Shown: positions 57,627-64,000 of the stretch, in pieces
How positions within the stretch are numbered: the stretch's first letter is position 1
Layout: every line of letters starts with the position of its first letter
Assembly: GCA_013178295.1 (NCBI GenBank)
Contig: JABLWW010000009.1
Location: 124,001 to 188,000, forward strand
Reading direction: 5' to 3'
Length of the DNA stretch: 64,000 nt
Source: Anaerolineae bacterium
GTDB taxonomy: Bacteria > Chloroflexota > Anaerolineae > Anaerolineales > Anaerolineaceae
Program-made: the position numbers and the translations under genes
Notes under the pieces: generated by a model
Told to the model about the DNA's origin: nothing
Database searches by the model: none
What the model saw: the letters and a program-made list of their open reading frames with translations, nothing else

Positions 57627-60578
57627 ATGTCCAATTACCGCAAAAAGCTCATCGAAGTTGCCCTGCCGCTTGAAGCGATAAACAAAGAATCAGCGCGCGA
57701 AAAGTCCATCCGTCACGGACACCCCAGCACACTGCACCTGTGGTGGGCGCGCCGCCCGCTGGCTGCCTGCCGCGCTGTGCTGTGGTCTTCGCTGGTGGAT
57801 GACCCCTCAGAATATATGCCCGATGAAGCCTCTGCCAGCCGCGAGCGCGAGCGTCTGTTCGCCATTTTGGAAGATCTGGTGAAGTGGGAGAACAGCAACA
57901 ACGAGGCGGTGCTGGATAAAGCCCGTCTGGAGATTGCCCGCAGCGTGGCGCGCCAGCTGGGCGTGGAGGTGCCGGTGGGCAAACAAGCCGTCAGAGAGTT
58001 TTTGGCAGCCCAAGCCCCGCCTGTATTGGACCCCTTTGCCGGGGGCGGCTCGATCCCTTTGGAAGCCCAGCGGCTGGGGCTGCGCTCCTATGCCAGCGAC
58101 CTCAACCCGGTGGCGGTGCTGATCAACAAAGCCCTGATCGAGATCCCGCCCAAATTTGCCGCTATGCCGCCGCTGCACCCGCCCGAATCCCCCGCGCCCG
58201 GCGCGGGAGGGGCAGGGGCAAAGAGCAAACAAGCCGAACTCTGGCAAAGGGAGTGGCAGGGCGCCCAAGGGCTGGCGGAGGATGTGCGCTACTACGGGGC
58301 GTGGATGCGGGCGCAAGCTGAACAGCGCATTGGGCATTTGTATCCCAAAGCCAAGATCAGCGCCGCACTGCTGGCAGAGCGCGACGACCTGCGCCGCCAG
58401 GGGCTGCAGCCCGGCGACGAACTGACCGTGATCGCCTGGCTGTGGGCGCGCACGGTGACCTGCCCCAACCCGGCCTGCAATGCCCAAATGCCGCTGGTGC
58501 GTTCCTTTGCGCTTTCGACCAAAAAGGGCAAAGAGGCTTGGGCAGAGCCTGTGGTCTCTCCCTTTCCGCTCAAGGGCGATGGGCAAGGGGTGAGGAGTAT
58601 TAGCTTTACCGTGCGGACTGGCGCAGGAAAAGCCCCCGAAGGCACGGTAAACCGCAATGGGGCGCGCTGTATTGCCTGTGGGACGCCCGTGCCGCTTGAC
58701 CATGTGCGCGCCGAGGGCAAAGCCGGGCGCATGAATGCCAAAATGATGGCAATTGTGGCAGAAGGTAAGAATGGGCGTGTGTATCTGCCGCCTGACCCCG
58801 AACACGAGCGCGTTGCCGCCTCGGCAGCGCCAGCCTGGAAGCCTGACCAGGAATTGCAGGGGAAATGCCGGGTGAGCGTGCCCCTTTATGGAATGAACAC
58901 GTTTGGCGATCTCTTTACCCCGCGCCAGTTGAGCGCGCTGACCACCTTCAGCGACCTGGTGGGCGAAGCGCGCCAAAAAGTTTTGGAAGATGCCCGCGCC
59001 GCGCTGCCAGCCGCCCCATCCCCAGCCCTTCCCCCCGCGTGGGGGAAGGGGGCGAGCGACCTCCCCCAAGCCTACGCCGACGCCGTGGCAACCTATCTGG
59101 CGTTTGCGGTGGATAAGGGAGCTGATTATTGGTCAAATATTTGTACGTGGCATAATTCTGGAGAGAAAATGCGTAACACCTTTGGGCGTCAAGCGATTCC
59201 TATGACATGGGATTATGCTGAAGCAAATCCAATGTGCGACTCTACGGGAAATTGGATGGCTATGGTGGATTGGATTTGGAAAGTAATTGAAATTGCCCCT
59301 GCTTCATCCGACGGCTTTGTTACGCAAGCCGACGCGCAAGGATTGAATACTCATTCGAATATCCTCATTTCTACTGACCCGCCTTACTATGATAACATCG
59401 GTTACGCTGATCTTGCAGATTTCTTTTACGTTTGGCTACGGTCTATATTAAGTCGAGTATATCCTGAACTCTTCAGCACCCTGTTGGTGCCAAAATCGCA
59501 AGAGTTGGTTGCCACTCCATATCGTTTTGGCGGAGATAAGCAGAAAGCAGAAGAATTTTTTGAAGAAGGACTCCGCCAGGCTTTTCGCAACTTTCGGCAA
59601 TTGGCAAACCCGCACTACCCTGTTACCGTTTATTATGCTTTCAAGCAGTCGGAAGAAGAAGTTGACTTAGAAGACAAGCCCTCATTCTCAGGGGGGCGCG
59701 CCTCTACCGGTTGGGAAACGATGCTGGAGGGTTTGCTGGCAAGCGGTTTTGAAATCACTGGCACCTGGCCAATGCGCACCGAACTGGCAAACCGCAGCGT
59801 AGGGTTGGGCACCAACGCCCTGGCGTCCTCGATCGTCCTTGTCTGCCGTCCGCGCCCGGCTGATGCTCCTGCCATCACCCGCCGCGAGTTCCTGGCTGCA
59901 CTCAAGCGCGAACTGCCCGCTGCGCTGCGCCAGTTGCAGCAGGGCAGCATCGCCGCGGTGGACCTGGCGCAAGCCGCCATCGGTCCGGGCATGGCAGTCT
60001 TTTCGCGCTACCATGCGGTGCTGGAAGCCGATGGATCGCCCATGCGCGTGCGCGCCGCCCTGGCGCTGATCAACCAGGCGCTGGACGAGTACCTGGCGGA
60101 GCAGGAGGGCGAATATGACGCCGAGACACGCTGGGCGCTGGCATGGTTTGAACAGTACGGGCACGAGGTGGGTCCCTATGGGGTTGCCGAGACGCTTTCC
60201 AAAGCCAAAAACACCAGCGTGGAAGGGCTGGCGCAGGCTGGCTTTCTGGAAGCGCGCGGCGGCAGGGTGCGTCTGCTGCACAGGGAGGAACTGGTGCAGG
60301 ATTGGGGCCCCGCCAAGGATCAACGCCTCACCGTCTGGGAAGCGGCGCAATATCTCATCCGTGCCCTGGATAGGGAGGGCGAACAGGGCGGCGGGGTTTT
60401 GCTGGCAAAGCTGGGCGGCGTCGGCGAAGCGGCGCGCGACCTTGCCTACCGCCTTTACACTATCTGCGAACGCAAAGGCTGGGCGCAGGAAGCGCTGGCG
60501 TATAACATGCTGGCGGTTGTCTGGCAAAGGATCAAAGAACAAGCCGGCAAGGTTGCGCGGCAGGAGCGTTTGTTGTAA
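57627..60578 (+). CDS. DUF1156 DNA methylase with zinc-ribbon insertion
   Basis: There are 983 residues with AGGTGG before the ATG. The N-terminus (MSNYRKKLIEVALPLEAIN...HGHPSTLHLWWARRPL) is the DUF1156 domain. The SAM site is LDPFAGGGSIPLEAQ (D135-S142). CPNPACNAQMP and CIACGTPVP form a zinc ribbon. The catalytic motif is TDPPYYDN (D584-N590), which implies N6-adenine or N4-cytosine methylation. The gene is a mosaic: GC-rich (about 68% in 60 bases at 57901), but AT-rich from about 59105 to 59690 (about 38% in 60 bases at 59341). Three palindromic repeats sit in frame at 58181, 58556 and 59014. The likely role is to mark self DNA for the defence system. Confidence 0.9.
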   Translation: MSNYRKKLIEVALPLEAINKESAREKSIRHGHPSTLHLWWARRPLAACRAVLWSSLVDDPSEYMPDEASASRERERLFAILEDLVKWENSNNEAVLDKARLEIARSVARQLGVEVPVGKQAVREFLAAQAPPVLDPFAGGGSIPLEAQRLGLRSYASDLNPVAVLINKALIEIPPKFAAMPPLHPPESPAPGAGGAGAKSKQAELWQREWQGAQGLAEDVRYYGAWMRAQAEQRIGHLYPKAKISAALLAERDDLRRQGLQPGDELTVIAWLWARTVTCPNPACNAQMPLVRSFALSTKKGKEAWAEPVVSPFPLKGDGQGVRSISFTVRTGAGKAPEGTVNRNGARCIACGTPVPLDHVRAEGKAGRMNAKMMAIVAEGKNGRVYLPPDPEHERVAASAAPAWKPDQELQGKCRVSVPLYGMNTFGDLFTPRQLSALTTFSDLVGEARQKVLEDARAALPAAPSPALPPAWGKGASDLPQAYADAVATYLAFAVDKGADYWSNICTWHNSGEKMRNTFGRQAIPMTWDYAEANPMCDSTGNWMAMVDWIWKVIEIAPASSDGFVTQADAQGLNTHSNILISTDPPYYDNIGYADLADFFYVWLRSILSRVYPELFSTLLVPKSQELVATPYRFGGDKQKAEEFFEEGLRQAFRNFRQLANPHYPVTVYYAFKQSEEEVDLEDKPSFSGGRASTGWETMLEGLLASGFEITGTWPMRTELANRSVGLGTNALASSIVLVCRPRPADAPAITRREFLAALKRELPAALRQLQQGSIAAVDLAQAAIGPGMAVFSRYHAVLEADGSPMRVRAALALINQALDEYLAEQEGEYDAETRWALAWFEQYGHEVGPYGVAETLSKAKNTSVEGLAQAGFLEARGGRVRLLHREELVQDWGPAKDQRLTVWEAAQYLIRALDREGEQGGGVLLAKLGGVGEAARDLAYRLYTICERKGWAQEALAYNMLAVVWQRIKEQAGKVARQERLL
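58181..58221. repeat. GC-rich palindromic repeat element A, in frame in methylase gene
   Basis: CCCGCGC (58191-58197) and GCGCGGG (58201-58207) form a stem inside a segment that codes for PESPAPGAGGAGAK. On the other strand it reads PCPSRAGRGG, the look of interspersed palindromic elements often translated as PSPxxGRGE. Confidence 0.5.
58556..58596. repeat. Palindromic repeat element B, in frame in methylase gene
   Basis: CCCTT (58560-58564) and AAGGG (58572-58576) form the stem; the minus-strand reading is LLTPCPSPLSGKGE, the best match to the common interspersed element. The plus-strand residues SPFPLKGDGQGVRS are low-complexity compared with the neighbours. Confidence 0.6.
59014..59070. 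repeat. Palindromic repeat element C, in frame in methylase gene
   Basis: A perfect 10-base stem (59026-59035 with 59041-59050, CCCTTCCCCC and its complement, loop CGCGT) in a stretch coding for PSPALPPAWGKGASD. The minus strand reads SPPSPTRGEGLGMG, the same element type as B. Confidence 0.65.
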
Positions 60579-60597
60579 GAATCACAGGAGGATACAG

Positions 60598-63500
60598 ATG
60601 ACAATCAGCAATATCGAGCGCATTAGCAAGGGGCTGCACATCCTGCGGGCAGGGCTGGCGCCGTATATTCTGCGGGAACTGAAAAGTGTCTATAAGGAAC
60701 GCTGGTGGGCCAACGGGGTGGAAGCGGTGCTGCAAAACGCGGCAGGGCGTGAAGCCCTGAGCGGCGGCACGCCCGAGGAGCGCTTTGACAGGCTGGATAT
60801 CCAGGCGCTGCTGGTGGTGATGTGGGAAAACTGGAATGACGTATTCAAGGCAGAATTGGGGCACAGCGGGCGCAGCTATGTCAGCGAACTGCGCGAGGTG
60901 CGCAATGCTTGGGCACATCAGCAGCCTTTCAGCCCGGAAGACACCTTCCGCGCCCTGGATACTATGGCGCGTCTGGTTGAGATGGTGCATGGGCAGGGTT
61001 TGGACGAGCTGCAAGAGCTAAGCCGCGAGATGCTGCGTCAGCGCTTTGAAGCCGAGACAAAGCGCGAACTCAAGAAATCGGCTGCCGTTCTTTCTACCGG
61101 GGTGATGCAGGGGTTAAAACCCTGGCGCGAAGTCGCCACGCCGCACCCGGACGTGGCTTCTGGCAGATACAAGATGGCGGAGTTTGCCGCCGATTTGTTC
61201 CAGGTCATCAACGGCAAAGCCGAAGCGGAATACGCCAGCCCGCTTGAGTTTTTCCGCCGCACATATCTGACGGAGGGGTTGACCCGTTTGCTTTCGCAAG
61301 CCTGGGCGCGGCTGGCTTCGGCTGGCGGCGATCCGGTGGTGGAGCTGCAGACCAACTTTGGCGGCGGCAAGACGCACTCCATGCTGGCGTTGTATCACCT
61401 CTTTGGCGGGCAGATCAAGCCGCAGGATGTGCCTGGTCTTGAAGCCCTGCTGCCCGAAGGGTTAAAAAGCGGCGCAGTGGAGCTGCCGGTTGCCCGCCGC
61501 GCTGTGCTGGTGGGCACGCAGATCAGCCCGGCTGAGGTGCGCAGCAAGCCGGATGGCAGCGAGGTTCGCACGCTGTGGGGAGAGATGGCATGGCAGATCG
61601 GTAATGCCATCGGCAAAGCTGGCGAGGCGTATACCCTGCTGGCGGAAGAGGATCGCCGCGGCGTCAGCCCCGGATCGGAGAAACTGGCAAAGCTTTTTGA
61701 CCAATATGGACCGGTGCTGGTATTGATTGACGAATGGGTGGCGTATGCCCGTCAGCTGTATGGCAAAGATGACCTGCCGGGTGGGTCGTTTGATGCCAAC
61801 ATGACCTTTGCCCAGGCGTTGACCGAAGCCGCCAAAGCAGTGCCGCATGCCATGGTGGTGGCAGCCATCCCGCAATCGGATATCGAGATCGGCGGCGAAG
61901 GCGGCAAAGCCGCGCTGGAGCGCATCCGCAACGTGTTTGGCAGGGTTGAAGCGGTTTGGAAACCGGCTTCAGCCACCGAAAGCTTTGAAATCGTGCGGCG
62001 GCGTCTGTTTCAGCCCGTCAGCGATTATGCTGCCCGTGATGCCGTCTGCCGCGCTTTTGCCGAAATGTATCAGGCAAACCGCGCCGAGTTCCCCTCTGAG
62101 TGCCGCGAGGCGGATTACGAAAAGCGTCTGGTTTCGGCTTACCCCATTCATCCCGAGTTGTTTGACCGGCTGTATGAGGATTGGTCAACCCTGGAGCGCT
62201 TCCAGCGCACGCGCGGCGTCCTGCGCATGATGGCTGCCATCGTACATGCGCTGTGGGAGCGTCAGGATGGTTCGCTGCTGATTATGCCTGGTGCAGTTCC
62301 GATGGATACCACAGATGTGCGTTTTGAAGTGACCCGCTACCTGCCGGAAGGCTGGGGGGCAGTGGTTGACAAAGACATTGACGGGGCGCTCAGCCGCCCG
62401 CTGGCGCTTGATCGCGATAACCCCAACCTTGGGCGTTATTCTGCCTGCCGCCGGGTGGCGCGCACCATCTTTATTGGCAGTGCCCCCTCGGCAGGCGCAC
62501 AAAGGGTGCATGGAATCGAAGAAGTGCGCGTCAAACTTGGCTGCGCCCAGCCGGGTGAATCAACCGCCGTGTTTGGGGATGCGCTGCGGCGGCTTTCTGA
62601 AGAACTGACCTATCTCTATTCGGATGCGACGCGCTATTGGTTTGACACGCGCCCCACCATTACGCGCATTGCCTCTGACCGCGCCGCGCTGTATGAAAGG
62701 AAACCCGAAACTATCGAGGATGAAATCATCAGACGCGTGCGAGAACTTGTGCGCCGCGAGCGGGGAGATTTTGCCGCTGTGCATGCGATTCCGGGAAGCA
62801 GCGGAGATGTCCCGGATGAAGCCGCTTGCCGCCTGGTCATCCTGCCACCCTCGTGTGCGCACCGCACCAGAAGCGAACAAAGCAAAGCGCTCAGTGCAAC
62901 GCGCGAGATGCTGGAACAGCGCGGCAGCAGCCCGCGCCTCTATCGCAATATGCTGGTTTTTCTGGCAGCGGACGCTGAAAGATTGGCAGAATTGGAGCAG
63001 GCAGTGCGTCATTGGCTGGCTTGGACCTCGATTAGACAAGAGGAAGAGCAGTTAAACCTGGATGCTAATCAGAAGCGTCAGGTCGAAAAACAGATTCAAA
63101 ATTACGAGGATACCATCCAAGCCCGTCTGCTGGAGACATACTGCCACCTGATCGTCCCCACCCAGGATGGCACCAACCCGATGACGTATTCGGTCAGCCG
63201 CTTGCAGGGTGGCGAAAGCCTGGTGGAGCGCGCTGCCAGTAAACTCAAAAACGATCAGCAATTGATCACCAAATGGTCGCCTGCTCTGCTGCGGATGGAA
63301 TTAGACCGCTGGCTTTGGAAAGACGCCAACCACATCGGTGTAAGACAATTGTGGGAATATATGGCGCAGTATCTGTATCTTTCCCGATTGAAAGATGAAA
63401 CAGTGCTGATTGCAGCCATCCGGGATGGGGTTAGCTCTTTGACATGGGGTGATTATTTTGCCTATGCCTCTGCGGTTCGCGAAGACGGCACTTACATGGG

Positions 63501-63945
63501 ATTAGCCGCCGGAAGCATTCCCAGCGTCGCTCTTGATCAGGCAAGCGTGCTGGTCAAGCCGGAGGTAGCCAAAAAACAACGCGAAGCGGAAGCCGCAGAG
63601 CAGGAAGGGCAGGGTCAATACCTAGGCGGTGAAAAACAGCCGGAGAAGGATGTGAACGAGACAAAAGTTGTGCCACTGCCTCTGCCACCAGACGTTGAGA
63701 CAAAAGTCGTCCTACGCCGCTTCCATGGCACGGCGGAACTGGATGCTACCCGTCTGGGACGAGACGCAGGCAGGATTTCTGATGAGGTTTTATCTCACCT
63801 GATTGGTCTGGTGGGTGCAAAGGCAAAAGTTGTTCTAGAAATTGATGTCGAAGTCCCCAACGGAATCCCGGAGGATAAGATACGGATTATCAGCGAAAAT
63901 TGCAACACGCTGAAATTCAAGGGACATGGATTTGAGGAAGTGTAG
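60598..63945 (+). CDS. HEPN(Swt1)-DUF499 ATPase, anti-phage associated
   Basis: The ATG at 60598 has AGGAGG six bases upstream and gives 1115 residues; the open frame upstream overlaps the methylase gene and is ignored. Residues 1-130 match the Swt1-type HEPN domain, with RNAWAH (R102-H107), the R-x4-H motif of HEPN ribonucleases. Residues about 245-560 form the DUF499 P-loop ATPase: NFGGGKTHS (K258, T259) and VLIDEWVAYARQL (D378, E379). The C-terminus is the DUF499 beta-rich end (ELDATRLGRDAGRISDEVLSHL). An ATPase with an RNase-like N-terminus beside a methylase and helicase fits a phage-sensing effector. It ends 55 bases before the window end, and no further gene is visible there. Confidence 0.88.
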   Translation: MTISNIERISKGLHILRAGLAPYILRELKSVYKERWWANGVEAVLQNAAGREALSGGTPEERFDRLDIQALLVVMWENWNDVFKAELGHSGRSYVSELREVRNAWAHQQPFSPEDTFRALDTMARLVEMVHGQGLDELQELSREMLRQRFEAETKRELKKSAAVLSTGVMQGLKPWREVATPHPDVASGRYKMAEFAADLFQVINGKAEAEYASPLEFFRRTYLTEGLTRLLSQAWARLASAGGDPVVELQTNFGGGKTHSMLALYHLFGGQIKPQDVPGLEALLPEGLKSGAVELPVARRAVLVGTQISPAEVRSKPDGSEVRTLWGEMAWQIGNAIGKAGEAYTLLAEEDRRGVSPGSEKLAKLFDQYGPVLVLIDEWVAYARQLYGKDDLPGGSFDANMTFAQALTEAAKAVPHAMVVAAIPQSDIEIGGEGGKAALERIRNVFGRVEAVWKPASATESFEIVRRRLFQPVSDYAARDAVCRAFAEMYQANRAEFPSECREADYEKRLVSAYPIHPELFDRLYEDWSTLERFQRTRGVLRMMAAIVHALWERQDGSLLIMPGAVPMDTTDVRFEVTRYLPEGWGAVVDKDIDGALSRPLALDRDNPNLGRYSACRRVARTIFIGSAPSAGAQRVHGIEEVRVKLGCAQPGESTAVFGDALRRLSEELTYLYSDATRYWFDTRPTITRIASDRAALYERKPETIEDEIIRRVRELVRRERGDFAAVHAIPGSSGDVPDEAACRLVILPPSCAHRTRSEQSKALSATREMLEQRGSSPRLYRNMLVFLAADAERLAELEQAVRHWLAWTSIRQEEEQLNLDANQKRQVEKQIQNYEDTIQARLLETYCHLIVPTQDGTNPMTYSVSRLQGGESLVERAASKLKNDQQLITKWSPALLRMELDRWLWKDANHIGVRQLWEYMAQYLYLSRLKDETVLIAAIRDGVSSLTWGDYFAYASAVREDGTYMGLAAGSIPSVALDQASVLVKPEVAKKQREAEAAEQEGQGQYLGGEKQPEKDVNETKVVPLPLPPDVETKVVLRRFHGTAELDATRLGRDAGRISDEVLSHLIGLVGAKAKVVLEIDVEVPNGIPEDKIRIISENCNTLKFKGHGFEEV

Positions 63946-64000
63946 CGTCTGTTTCTAGGGGTTTTGGCAGGGGCGTATGCCTTTGTACACCACAGCGCCA

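Noticed and set aside
57807-59069. 420-residue minus-strand ORF opposite the methylase
   Set aside because: A GC-rich shadow frame with no recognisable domain; the plus-strand frame carries all motifs.
60115-60597. 5' extension of the DUF499 frame
   Set aside because: Overlaps the methylase by over 460 bases, while ATG 60598 has a perfect AGGAGG and a family-typical start.
1-64000. CRISPR arrays, transposases, integrases, rRNA
   Set aside because: None seen: no regularly spaced repeats, no transposase or recombinase motifs, no rRNA-like stretches.
63946-64000. A further gene after the DUF499 gene
   Set aside because: Only 55 bases remain, with no start and ribosome site; nothing can be called.

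Overview
The window looks like one contig of a Chloroflexota bacterium, most likely class Anaerolineae. This is inferred from family content. It carries large Chlor_Arch_YYY (DUF2298) membrane proteins shared with archaea, many GT-C type membrane glycosyltransferases, an RNA polymerase beta' subunit with a long coiled-coil insertion, a nucleoside kinase with a ThrRS-like N-terminus, and tightly packed operons with many TTG/GTG starts. No 16S gene is present, so the assignment is not proven.

Layout. (1) Positions 1-12350, plus strand: the end of a methyltransferase gene, then four overlapping or nearly overlapping membrane protein genes (GT39-like, a 1.8-kilo-residue GT39/beta-sandwich/YYY fusion, a second YYY protein, an Agl23-like protein). 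They probably build cell-surface glycans. (2) 12390-23506, plus strand: information-processing and signalling genes: cytidylate kinase, an orphan multi-domain histidine kinase, rpoC with its own promoter and leader hairpin, a strong terminator, and a gyrase/topoisomerase IV A subunit without a visible GyrA box. (3) 23493-28505: a GH25-like/SnoaL-like protein, an HD hydrolase and a SanA-like protein (minus), divergent from a DUF4230 protein and a nucleoside kinase (plus). (4) 28554-43106, minus strand: central metabolism. A class I aminotransferase and a serine hydroxymethyltransferase-aminomethyltransferase fusion come last. Upstream is a nine-gene packed run: argF, rocD, pyk, GNAT protein, MFS sugar transporter, sulfurtransferase, glpK, a PII-like protein and a Ca/Na exchanger. 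(5) 43234-51957: FmdB zinc ribbon, a YhhQ queuosine-precursor transporter, and a second membrane glycan cluster with an A-B-A-B order (two GT-C proteins alternating with two YfhO-like proteins). (6) 51954-52957, minus strand: MogA/MoaB, a single-domain response regulator and tRNA-Arg(UCU).

(7) From about 53050 to the right end the base composition and codon use shift to GC-rich. Here lies a defence-type cassette: an SNF2-like helicase with a DUF3883 end (DrmD-like), a NYN-domain putative RNase, a DUF1156 DNA adenine/cytosine-N4 methylase and a HEPN-Swt1/DUF499 ATPase. The helicase, DUF1156 and DUF499 trio is a known but poorly characterised anti-phage gene set related to DISARM. The new-looking part lies between helicase and methylase. 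It holds a decayed copy of the methylase 5' end, a near-consensus sigma70 promoter, a 62-nt two-hairpin RNA ending in an intrinsic terminator, and the NYN gene. The methylase gene also carries three GC-rich palindromic repeat elements inserted in frame and one AT-rich block that contains its catalytic motif. This cassette is the best candidate for a system or variant not yet described.
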